Source: Ciona intestinalis
Lineage: Eukaryota; Chordata; Ascidiacea; Phlebobranchia; Cionidae
DNA length: 64,000 nt
Reading direction: 5' to 3'
Assembly (NCBI RefSeq): GCF_000224145.3
Contig: NC_020167.2
Location: 3,040,450-3,104,449 of the forward strand
Part shown: positions 1 through 10,975 of the stretch, piece by piece
Numbering within the stretch: position 1 is the stretch's first letter
Layout of the letters: the number at the start of each line of letters is the position of its first letter
Notes under the pieces: model-generated
What the model was told of the DNA's origin: nothing
What the model saw: the letters and a program-made list of their open reading frames with translations, nothing else
The model's database searches: none
Position numbers and translations under genes: made by a program

Positions 1-226
1 ACACCGCTAAGTAGTTTTCGGCTCAAATAAATCATTTTTATCTACCGCGTTTCGGAACTTTTTGTTGTTTTGCACTAAATTACCACTGCTTGGCTATTCA
101 TTGGGCGTCAGTAAGTTATACAGAGGCAAAAGAAATGTCATCGGTGTATATGAAATACCGGATAGAACATTTTTTCCACAGGAACGCGAATTTTCAATTT
201 GATTATTCATAAATTAATTTTTGTAC

Positions 227-3200
227 CTGAATTATTTCGATCACGCCACTGAAGATTTTTCGCGCTCCTTTCGGGTCAAATGCTTTCCACACGTTTACAA
301 TGAACAGCGGAGTCCAGCACACGAAGAATAGAACCTGCGAAATAGTCGCCCATTATTAGCTTAGAAGTCAATTTCCTCTAAGATGACATTAACGCTTATA
401 ATGGCTTTGTTTTTCTTGTTGTCATGAAATGTTATCCGGCCTAGTGCGTCATCTAAGTCCAATCGAAGCACTTGCTCTTCAAATCCAAAAGCTAATAGAT
501 AATTTGCTCTTTGCCAGTAATGGAAAAACAAATACTCTTTCAACAGAGGCTGTAGCGTGAAATTTCAATTTGCACTTTAATTTAACGCTCAATATTTGCA
601 TTTGGCCTTTGGTTGCCGTTAACGAAATCGTCTTTGAAAAACTCTGTTGGACGAATGGTCTCTTTCCGGTTGATTCAATCGATCTTTAATTTATTAGGCA
701 GATGGAAAACCGTTGTAGCTGCGTTGAAAAGGCCGCAGAGCAAATAATTCAATTTTTATGCCCGCCTAAAAACATTGAACGTACTTTCCTTAAAGGCCAA
801 AAACCGTTCATTCTCCAGGCACGTGGCATAATTATATTTAAAAGCAACAAATGCTAATTTGTTTTTCACCCGCAAAATAATTTTCGTGTAACGTCCTTAT
901 AAATGATAAAGAATTAACTGAAACAATATTTGTACAATATGTCGCGTTTTCTTTAAATAGAAAACGCGCAGACAGATTTAATTTGCAACTTAATTGTAAT
1001 GAATAATTGAAGGTGGCATTCGTTTTATTAAAACATTTATAGCACCAGAACTTGGTATACGTGATACACCGTCAACATATTTTTTATTTTCTAATCGTGC
1101 TTTTAACTGCTAAAAACTTGTCTTTAGTTTCGTGTAGATACCGTTGTATATTTCTGTAAATATTTTTGCAGACAAAATTCGGGTAAATTTTTGATTTAAA
1201 AAAATGTCGAAATGACCGATGTGTTTTAAGGAATTTGCTGTATCGACTGTATATTCAACCTGCTGTAATGGGATTTAATCTCCATATCTCATAATGGCGC
1301 TCGTCTAGACGCAGCAGCTTCAATAAACAGTGAAAATGGTGCTGCTTTATTCGCCAGGGCGGGTACTACCAATCCTATAATGAAGAGGAGAATAGAAACG
1401 TACTACCACACTGACTTACATTATTCATGTCTATTATATTTGACATGTTGATCAGATTATTTTCGTGCAAGTAATTTTTGCCGAATTTTTATTCATTCAA
1501 ATCATCTAGACCACAGTCTATTTAGTGGTAGCAGGCTAACAAATTCAAAAAGCACAAGAATTTAAGTTCTTCTCATATTTCGCAGATAAATTCGCTCCTG
1601 TTAATGCACGGTATTATTGTTCTATATAGCACCAAACGCTGTCAGTGCACGGTTTTGTTGTTGCCTTTCTAATAGAAGGGTGGGGGACATCTTAATATCC
1701 AAATATCCTGATCGTGTTTTATACAATTAACAACGGTCCATAGAAGCCGCGAGGTTACGGTTTTATAATTCTTGTTTTGTTTTTTCTTGTTTTTTTTCTC
1801 TGATGTTTTTTTCTTTAAAATCAAATGGAACAAGAAAACGGAATAAAAAGGTGTCCAATCTTCTTTCTCCCTACTATATTTTAATTCGCTTTTATTTCGT
1901 AATGGTGAAGTTCTTGGAAACAGTCAGCAATCCAGACCGGGGTTTATTATTAATATTTAATTAGGTTTTTCGTCTGTGGAACTATAGTCTTCATAAAAAT
2001 GCATACGGACCGAGATTGTCAAAAAATATTGTAAAGCTTTTCCCAAGTGATTTGCATGACCAAATAAAAATCGTTCATATATGCCTGTGGTTAGCTACAC
2101 AAAGTATTTCATATATATATCTTGTAATAATAACCGTGAAAGGTGGCAAAAATTGTTGGATATAAAAGGGTGGCGAGCAAAATTGCTTAGCAAGTTCTGA
2201 TCAAAGGCGATGGAGTGAAAGTACGACTTCCCATATAAGCGGACGCTTCGCAATATCTTTATCATTTACTGCTAACCCGACCCCAGCAAGCTCCCCACAC
2301 AACTCACCACAATCACAATGAGCATCTTGACGATCCTTTTCTTAGCGAGCAGTTGGCCTTCCGTTTGCAAACTCCTCGAGTCGCATCTCTTTCTGTTACT
2401 TTTCCTCACGCTTAGTTGACGGCCGTTCGACTTTTTATCAGGAACTTGTAGTCTGTTGGTTCCGTCGTCGCTCTGCTGCAAAATTTAAACTTTATCTTTA
2501 AATCTTAGAATTTAGGATAGTCCGGAATGTTGTACAGTTAGCGTTATCTTTTGCGCAATTTGCTGACTACTTTAAATGTGCTTTATTTTGTGGGAAGTGG
2601 TTAAATCCTGCTTTCCTGTAAAATCCCCCGCCTTAAAATTTATGATCATGTACAGCTCCATTTAAGGCATAGCAGCGATCTGATACACAGTCCAAGTCGC
2701 CAGGTCTAAGCCCCGTCAAAATAAGCCGACGATCAAGGTTTACGAGGTTTAGGGTGTCTGGAGAGGATTGTCGTATTTTGGCTTCGAATTTGATGCTGTT
2801 TTTAGCTTTGGATTGAAGCCGCACGTGATATCGTTGGCGTAAGCGTATGTACATATACCAATAAGCGTTTTACAATAGCTTTCTCAAAATGTTACATATA
2901 AAAAATTAACAGTTTAGGTTTATAGTGTTATTATACGTTAAAGTGTAATGTCGCACCACTATTAAAAGAGGTTGCGTTTTGTTGCCACAATCTTCGGTCT
3001 TGATATTCACATTATTCCCGTTCCCATTCGACTCGCCTTTGACTCTTCTCATACAAACGTTCATGTTCATTGGAAAACTTTTTTCTGGAAAGTTCGAAAT
3101 GTGTTTAATTTGACAGGCAAATTAAATTTTTGAACTTACATTTTTAAACCTAATTTTTTTTAATTTGTTAACTTAATAACGTACTTGGTTTCTTTTCTTT

Positions 3201-6200
3201 TGTTTCAAATTGAAAACCTTCTGAAATTTTAAGACAAACGCAAGTGTAGGCGACTGTCATAACCAAGCCCGGAATGCAGAACAGAAACACGATTTGTAGA
3301 ACATACCTGTATAATAATGCGCGTAATAATTCTATTTCGGTCTAGCGTCGAATTATTACACTCTATTTTAACGTTATCTTGGTAACCATGAACTGTATCT
3401 GCTAATATATTCCGTAAGCAGACAGGCACATGAGCCAGTTTTAGAAATAGATATGTGGGCTTAATATTGCATGAGATAACACGCTGTCGAATGGATTAGG
3501 GTCATGTTTTAAACTATAATTATCTTCTGCAAGTCTTATATTGAATCGTGAGAATATTAGTTTAGTTTTACCATGCTTGTCGTGCTTGTTCTCCTCCAAA
3601 ATATAATCTGCATGCGAGTGTGCATTTTCCTTGCTTCACTAAGGGCATATAACGCAGCTTACTGAACACCAGGAACGGAGACATGATTAGAAAACTTATC
3701 GTCCATATGATTGCAATTACCTGAAATTAAATGCAGAAAAATAGTGTTTCCTATGTCAGTTCTATAGTAGGGTGGGGGGAGATGGGACAGTTTTTGATTT
3801 CATTTTCTCGTTCCATTTAGTAGTAAACAAAGAACATTCAAAGAATTATAAAACCTAATCCTCACGACTTCCATAGACCGTTAGTAATTGTTTAAAACAC
3901 AATCGGGATTTTTGTATATTGTGTACCAAAAGTGTCCCATCTTCCCTGCCCTACTATATATTCTGTTTTTTAGCCGCACTGATATGTTGTTTGTGGCTTA
4001 GTAAATGTCGTTATATAGGTACCTCAATCGATTTACAAATTAAGTTTCGTATAGTTTTAAAAGGTTTTTGCCCCGCTAGTTCTGTTTCCTTTACAGTAAC
4101 ATAAACGCCAGCGGATAATACGGTTGCCTGATCGCCTTACAATCGATAGGACTTATATAACGATTTGGAGGGGTGACACTGATTGACTTGGGTGGACAGC
4201 ACGCACAGGTTAATCTTGTTTATGCTGGTTAGGCTATTGGGAGAATTCAGCTACCAAAATCATTTACCATCGACAGGTATCCATTGTCCACTGTAGGCCT
4301 AGATAGACCCATCAATTTTTAATGCCACCCAATATTTGAAGCGGCAAGTTGGGTCGTTTTTGAAGGTCACATCCAATGTGCGCTAGGGTGATGTACAGTC
4401 AAGTAAAAACTATTGGCATATTTCGACCATTTTCACACTGATGAATGAGCTAAGGCTCTGCTAACTTTTTTGCATAAATTTATATTAGTGCCCCAAAGTC
4501 GATACGTGTGACTTTAAAGAACCTTAAAGCTAATATGCCTATAAGGGCCAGTTAACCGAATATGTGGTGTCCTAATGTTACTTGCTTCGCCGATATTATG
4601 AATGAAGAGTGATTTTTTACCTTGTATGCGTGTGACTTTGTTTGCCAACCACGTGACTTTAGCGGATTACAAATGGCGTTGTAACGCTCAATGGCAAGCG
4701 CCAGCAACGTGAATGTTGACACTGACACTGAAATACCTGCGTCACAAAATTAATTTAAACATGTTATCTCTAAAAATATAGGAAGTGCGTCACACGATGA
4801 CGTTATCAGTCTAAACGTCAGAACAAAATTGGCAGCTGACTTTGTCGTTTACATCGGAGATAAAAGTGTCATTGGTGTCTTTATCGAAATCCAAATTTGG
4901 ATACATAAGAGGCAGCTTCACTGTAAGGTGCTTTGGCGCAAGTGTTTTCTAAACCCAATGCTAAACAGGGTCGAGGCCCTGTATCAATTAACTAGACCCA
5001 AACAATTTTTCATGCAACAATAGGTCAATTTTGGCCTAAATGTCGTGTCCTATGCGCGCCTTGTCGAGGAACTTACAAAAAGAGTAGGATATATTCAATT
5101 TATTGTTCTATAACTTTGCAACTAGTTAGTGTCACTTATGTTTTCTGCTGTTCATTGCTTTAAATTAGTAGCTGTACATAATAGTGTCCGTAATTCCAGT
5201 CTATGAGGTTATATATTTTTCTTGTTTTTCGACTGACTACATTAACATCACTGTATAAACACTCACCCATGAAGTAAGGTAAGACCTTACACATGACAGA
5301 ACCGAAAACGAACCGTTTCAAAATCTGTCCGATCAGTGAAATTGGCATGCAAACTAATGCTTGCAGAAGATCACTGAGGGACAAACTTATTAAAAAACAG
5401 TTGGTCACAGTGCGCATGCGCCGGTTTGAGATCAGCGTCACCAGAACCAGGATGTTGCCAACAGCAGCTAGTATGAAAACAACTGAGTATAAAGCGATGA
5501 TCAGTCCAGGATAGTCGTCATTTTGACCTAAGAAAATATTTGTAATTTTTCCGTATTCCTTTTTTGAGAATTTCGCTGAAACCCGCAGTGGATACGTGAA
5601 AATGTTAAAACTGCGTCATTCCATGAGTTAGGGCTTGTAGGTTCGATTCTGCTCTTATTGTGAACAAGGGTCATATAGTAGGGTGGGGGAAGATGGGACA
5701 GCTTTAATTATATTTTCTCGTCCAATTTGTTGGCTAACAAAGAAGTATTAGCCATCCGTATCTTTACGACTTACATAGACCGTTGTTAATTGTTCAAAAC
5801 ACGACCAACATGTTTGGATATTAAGTGCTAAAGGTGACCCATATTACCCCACAGAACTATAAAAAATCCGTAGCGGGCATGAGTTGCGCGAAACATAACA
5901 CCTGTGCTGTATAACGACTGTGGTTGCCAGGATAAATAAACCGCAGACATTCATTGTTTGTATAACTTAAAGATCTAGCCTGTTTATTGTTATTGTTGTC
6001 TGTAATCTCTCGCGGACTGATCCACTGTTGTGCTTTTTGCACTAAATTCCCGAAATCCGAAAATGACTGCAGTGGGTGGTCGTCTTCTACAACAATGTGT
6101 TCACGTTTTCGATAAATAGGAAATAATTTTATGGAATACCGCCATATATCCCATTGTGGTACAGATAAAATCAGCTACTAATCCGTATGTAATAAATAAT

Positions 6201-7266
6201 TTATGCTAAGTCTGTTTTGGTTATGACGCCGAAGAGCTTAATGCAACTATAAATTCGTCACGTTTGTTACAAAACGCTTTGAATCAATTCGGAAATTACT
6301 TTGCTAGCAATACAATTACTTGAAATTTAATTTGAAAAAAATAATTATAGATCGCATTCGACGGAATGAATGAACTTAATATACTACTACTGTTTGTTTA
6401 CGCCCTAAGTTACTGGCACCTTTAGGCTATTACTTCGTGTATACCAGTTGGCTTAAGCAATCTTGTTGCAGCACGCCCCTGCTGGACCGAATGCGATTTT
6501 CCAGAATTAAAACTATATAGGGCGCGGAACACTTTGGAAAATTCGCTTTAATTAGAGTTTGTGTTTTAAAATTAAACATTCATTGCCGACAGTGTTTGCT
6601 TTTTTAGATTGAAATCAATACACGACTTTTCATTGATCGAATTTCGGTGCAAAACACCAAAGTGGTTTCGCATAAAGATGTTTTTCTTAATTTTGAATCA
6701 CCCGCGTTTTTTCGCCGTTGTTTATTTTTTGAAACATTACAGACCTACTTTCAGTTTATTGCTGCTTTATTCTTATTCTTCTGGGCCTAATGATGCCAGC
6801 TATTTTAGTCCGTCACTACTATATTGCATTTTGCATGTCTATTGCACTTTTTGCCCTTTTTAGGCATCTGTCATGTATGTTGGATAACGTTGCCATTTGT
6901 ACAGTTAATATTTGTACATTTGGGTAATGAGCCACCTCTGGCCTAAAATCCAGGTCCTCAGTATGCTTCGTCGTATAAAGTATCTCACCCATATACAAGG
7001 ATATACATATACCCACCATCAGGTCTGGCTTCCAAGTTTCCACCGGCCAGTTCAAAAGACGTATTCCCCGTGTAATCATATGTAGCTGTGGTTGCAATGT
7101 TGTTATTCTCTTTCGTATATTGTGACTTTGCAGCGTTTATTATTCCCGCGATGCCTTGCATGTTACTTCTTATAAGTTTCTCATTTTGACATCGAAACTT
7201 AAAACTAGACTCCGCGGGCTGCAGGGTAGGTATACTCGGTCGGATTTGCGGCAATGCCCGGTCCAT
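227..7266 (-). CDS. Cholecystokinin/gastrin (cionin)-type GPCR, 3' end off the window
   Basis: Class A G-protein-coupled receptor; relatives bind CCK/gastrin peptides (cionin in Ciona) at the plasma membrane. Eight exons in coding order: 7266-7017, 5527-5267, 4736-4621, 3720-3572, 3306-3185, 2805-2654, 2475-2308, 334-227. All are bounded by AG/GT and every junction keeps phase, giving 442 codons. Visible features: an NTS glycosylation site near residue 65; TM1 with the GN pair; TM2 with SLSLSDLL; ERYNAIC after TM3 (ERY at about 187-189); TM5 around VMTVAYTCVC; a long third intracellular loop; LLAKKRIVKMLIVIV into TM6; CWTP at about 412-415. TM7 and the tail are not in bases 1-226 and must lie to the left. 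The CCK-receptor match is strongest in TM2-TM3 and TM6. Least certain are the first exon (donor GTGGGT; start at the only ATG in its open frame) and the loop exon 2805-2654. Which paralogue it is cannot be told. Confidence 0.85.
1671..1880. mobile_element. MITE-like element, copy 1
   Basis: About 200 bases with imperfect terminal inverted repeats: AGGGTGGGGGACATCTT at one end and a degenerate CTTTCTCCCTACTATA at the other. The core includes the shared words CCTGATCGTGTTTTA and AACAACGGTC. The same layout recurs at least ten times in this window, always without coding capacity, which is the signature of a miniature inverted-repeat transposable element. It lies in an intron of the CCK-type receptor gene. 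Confidence 0.7.
3763..3960. mobile_element. MITE-like element, copy 2 (inverted)
   Basis: It begins TATAGTAGGGTGGGGG and ends CCCTGCCCTACTATA, so both ends are intact inverted repeats. The core reads in the opposite direction to copy 1 (GTAGTAAACAAAGAAC comes first). It sits directly upstream of the receptor exon at 3572-3720, in intron sequence. Confidence 0.8.
5673..5861. mobile_element. MITE-like element, copy 3 (inverted)
   Basis: The left end TATAGTAGGGTGGGGGAAGATGGG is intact; the right end (TTACCCCACAGAACTATA) is degenerate. The family core is present in the same direction as copy 2. It lies in the first coding intron of the receptor gene. Confidence 0.75.
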
Positions 7267-7711
7267 GATTGTCCTTTCGTTATCAATTGTTTCTTTCGTC
7301 AAATTATTATTAAACCTGTTAATATCTAGAATATACTTTTCCAAACTTTTGTCAAATATTTTTGTTTTTCTCAACTCTATAGCTGTTACAGAAAACAGGT
7401 ATTTTTGCGTTGCGTAACTTGGGACTGCCTTTTATACAAAAATGCGACGAAGGAGAAAAAGGCGTCGGACGCTTAGCGTTTCCTTTGAACCGCGGTTTGT
7501 GATGTTTTACCTATACTACAACGAAAGAAAAATAAACAAAAATATAAAACGTACTCTCCGGCGCGTTTATATTTTATATATGCTTCCAAAGTACATTCTT
7601 TATGTAATTATAAAGACGCATGAGTCACTGTACGTTTATATTTCTGCAAAGCAACCGATATAAGAAACTTCTCTTTTGTTGGTTATAAAAAATCTAAAAA
7701 ATCAATTTCAG

Positions 7712-7936
7712 AAAACGTTGTTAGTCTTTCTGACCGTTTTATTCTTCTCATTATCTCTAATCACCTATTGGGTCCCAGTCGTCACTAATGTCATTCATAA
7801 TGACAACGTAATTAAAACCATCTATACTGTTTTTTTCTCATTAGCTATATTGCATACTTATGCTCGGAAGTCATATAAGGGTTTGTATTTCCAAAACAAT
7901 TCAATCAGTTTTTTACCCGAATCGATTGAGAGTTAG
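7712..7936 (+). pseudogene. Orphan exon resembling TM6-TM7 of a GPCR
   Basis: A plus-strand open frame of 75 codons to a stop, beginning right after a good acceptor (pyrimidine-poor but clear TTTCAG at 7706-7711). It encodes KTLLVFLTVLFFSLSLITYW followed by VPVVTN, a short polar loop, then a second hydrophobic stretch (IKTIYTVFFSLAIL) and a basic tail (ARKSYKG). This spacing suits TM6, extracellular loop 3 and TM7 of a class A receptor, whose last exon often starts at this point. A clear NPxxY is missing and no upstream plus-strand exons were found, so it may be a relic, an orphan last exon, or chance. Confidence 0.25.
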
Positions 7937-8232
7937 AACCGGTACCTCGGGAACAATTACTTTCAGCCTAAAACTGATTTGTGAAGTGTCCTTGTACTTG
8001 AATGATGAAAAGGCGATCCCAGAGGGACTTTGTTTCGATTATTCTATACAGTATATTGACGTGGGGTGCAAAGTGATACGCTTTGTGGTTTGTGTATATC
8101 AGATACTGTTGTTTAAAACCCAAAGTAATCTGGATTCTGTTTTATTTTGTTGTAAGCCGAATTTCGTTTAGTGAATCTGCGTATAGGTCTACATAACTAA
8201 TTCTACGTCCATTTATAAAAATGAATATTATG

Positions 8233-8433
8233 TATAGTAGGATGGGTAGAGGGACGCTTTATCTCAGCACATAATGTTAAAATGATTTGATTGTGTTTTA
8301 GACAAATAACAACGCTCTTTGAAAGTCGTGAGGATACGGGTATTTAATTTTGAAAATATTTTTTATTTACTACCAAATGAGGCTAAAAAGAATAATGAAA
8401 ACGTGTCTCATCTTACCCCAATCTGCTATCTAT
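8233..8433. mobile_element. MITE-like element, copy 4
   Basis: Ends are TATAGTAGGATGGGTAGAG and CTTACCCCAATCTGCTATCTATA. The core has the family word order (TTTTAGACAAATAACAACG, then TTTATTTACTACCAAATG). More diverged than the other full copies. Confidence 0.65.
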
Positions 8434-8700
8434 ACCATGAGGTGTTTCTAAACTGGTATTTAAATATTGGAATTCGGAACCGATTTATTTAGTTTTCATT
8501 TAGACAATATGCTCACTTTATCGATTGATGCAATACATTAATATATTAATCCACGAACTAAACACCAATTTCATTTAATACCACTTATGCTCTCTGGATA
8601 ACAAAACAATCTTTTCCCATTATATCCATTTTAGAAGGGCAGACATATTGTTTCAGTAATGTCCCATCGATACAAGTTTTTGTATGTTTCTGGTACTATA

Positions 8701-8898
8701 TATATAGTAGGGTGGGGGAAGACGGTACACCGTTAACACATATATACTATCCAAATATCCTGATCGTGTTTTAAACAATTATCAACGGTCGTGGCGAAGA
8801 TACGGTTTATAATTTTTTAAACTTTCTTCGTTTACTACCAAGCGGGACGAGAAAATAGAATGAAAAGATGCCCTATCTTCCCCCACTCTACTACATAT
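8701..8898. mobile_element. MITE-like element, copy 5
   Basis: Near-consensus member: TATATAGTAGGGTGGGGGAA at the left, CTTCCCCCACTCTACTACATA at the right, core CCTGATCGTGTTTTAAACAA. Only about 270 bases from copy 4, in the gene-free stretch right of the receptor. Confidence 0.8.
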
Positions 8899-9408
8899 CC
8901 ATGTCGGGAGGTGTCTGAAGCCGAAACCACTTGTAAGGGAAACTGAGGTTCGATTGTTGCTGGCATTGCTTGCGTTCCAATTTAGCAAATATAATTGGAA
9001 ATCCAAATAAAAAGATTCGTTCAACGGCAATGTATTAAAGCGCATTATACGATATAGACTGGATAGAGGATAGACCAAAGTAATACAGAAGTTATCAACA
9101 CAAAATGAATGACCGCTTTTACAACATTATCACTCCCGTGTTCTAAATATATATTTGTATAGTTTCTGTTACTTACGTACAGTGATGTATAAACGAACAA
9201 CTAGCAGTGTAGTATAATTACTCTTGCTTAAATTTTGACTATGAGATTACAAAAGTCGTAGGAATTTTGACAAATCAATTATTACTGTAACCTTTACAAT
9301 CCAGTGTGGCTATAAATAGATCTCAGTGTTACCAAATGTAGAGTGCCTGCTTAATCAATCCTATCACGAAAATCGTAAATTCGCTTTTTAAAGGCAACAC
9401 TTTTTTTT

Positions 9409-9949
9409 AAAGGGCCTAAACACACCCCACGTCACTTTTATTTTTTATGGTAAATTCATAAAGCGACCGTTTTATTGATTCCAAAAATACTTTGCTGATT
9501 AAAATTGGTCCAGTATAGGCGGAGATATTCGTCCTCAAACAGTGATCTCTAGCGCTATCTTTTTTTTACTACGAGCTCCGTGATTGTGACGTAGGAACGT
9601 ACTAGTTAGTGACTGATTCATTCGTAAAAGCGAAACCTGCGTTTTTTTTGTTCTTTTTTGCGCTTTTTTTGTTATCTCGTTTTTCGCTGAAAACACTGCT
9701 TCTCGTCTTTCTGAATGAGAGCGGCCACGCTTTAACAATTTTGTTACGTGTTTGTCACGTGGGTAGTACACTTCTCAATTTTTTTCGCCACGCAACTTTC
9801 AAATCAGTTTTTTGAATTTCACGGTGTTTGAGCTGGAATATCTTTGGTTATACAGAACCGATTAAAACAAGTAAGGTGTCGTTGGAATTAGAAAAACACA
9901 CTCTATTGATTAAAGCGAAGTACATTTGGGGTGTGTTTAGGCCCTTTAA
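9409..9949. mobile_element. Inverted-repeat element of about 540 bases
   Basis: The left end AAAGGGCCTAAACACACCCC at 9409-9428 is an exact reverse complement of the right end GGGGTGTGTTTAGGCCCTTT at 9930-9949. The interior is T-rich and has no convincing coding frame. It is unrelated to the 200-base MITE family. Related interior-like text (GAGCTCCG with T-runs) recurs near 12400-12500, suggesting a second, decayed relative. Confidence 0.65.
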
Positions 9950-10497
9950 AGGCGCTTGAAATTCGCGCGAATAACAATTTAGCAATGTTACGTCACGAAT
10001 TTTCAATGTTGCTCCTAGTAGTTAACCAATCAGCTCCAAGCTTTCCACGTTTTTTCATTTTGCTCATGTGAGTTTGGGGCGCAGTTTGTTCTTTTGGTAT
10101 GCTTCGTTTTGGAACAAGTGTTTAAGAAGTTGGAAGCTGTATATTGCAGTGAAGTGAGGGCACTTAGTTTGCGATAAAGGCTTGTTTTAATGCCAATATA
10201 GGCAATATAGTGCATTTTTATATGGTTTAAAATTTAAATCTGACTTACAGTTGCATTGTTGGAAAATAAATTCTTTAAAAGTTTAAAATATTTGAACCTA
10301 CACTGAAGCAATATCGGAGTCTTGCTTAAATCCCATCAATGTTATCTCGCTCACAAGTAAAGATGGATTGACTGACACGTCGGCGTTGCAGCTTTGCTTT
10401 TGCAACGTTAAAAGTGAGTTTGTACCTTTTATTATAGAGTCTAGTGTTCGGTCGCTGCTAGCACATTGTTACAGTATATTAGCCTTTTGTTTACAAG

Positions 10498-10688
10498 ATA
10501 TATATGTGAGGTAAGATGGGGCATCTTTAGCAAATTATATTCAAATATACTGATCCTGTTCGAAACAATGAATAACGGTCTATAGAAGACGCGAGAATAG
10601 GATATAATTCTTTGATTATTTTTTGTTTACCAAACTGAACGGGAAAAATAGAAAAGGTGTCCCATCTTCCCGCACCTTATACTGTATA
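10498..10688. mobile_element. MITE-like element, copy 6
   Basis: Ends TATATATGTGAGGTAAGATGGGGC and TCCCATCTTCCCGCACCTTATACTGTATA. The core has the family sequence with moderate divergence. Confidence 0.7.
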
Positions 10689-10943
10689 CCATATAGAATA
10701 CTAGACTAGATGACGCGACTTAAAGGGTGGTATGCAGTAAGTATAATCAAGGTTGATCATTGATCAAGTTTCCAGTAAAAAAATACTTTGTTACGTTTTT
10801 AAGAATATGATTCCGTTTTATTTTATTAACCGATTATTGTATTACAGTAATACAACATACAAGGAGAACGATATGTTACCCCCAAAACGACATATATACC
10901 TGCAAGATCGTTACGAAGTTAACCTGCATAACCGCGGTAAGTT

Positions 10944-10975
10944 GTATAGTAGGGTGGGGGAGAACTCCGCGTAAT
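10944..10975. mobile_element. Solo end of a MITE-like element
   Basis: TATAGTAGGGTGGGGGAGAA matches the family terminus exactly, but the following sequence does not match the core and no partner end is seen. It is a truncated or recombined copy. Confidence 0.5.

Noticed and set aside
361..543. Minus-strand frame of 60 codons next to the receptor exon 334-227
   Set aside because: A stop separates it from that exon, no junction links it to the receptor, and no family resemblance was recognised.
5600..5670. GGTTCGATTCTG looking like a tRNA T-arm
   Set aside because: No matching acceptor stem or A box at the right distance.
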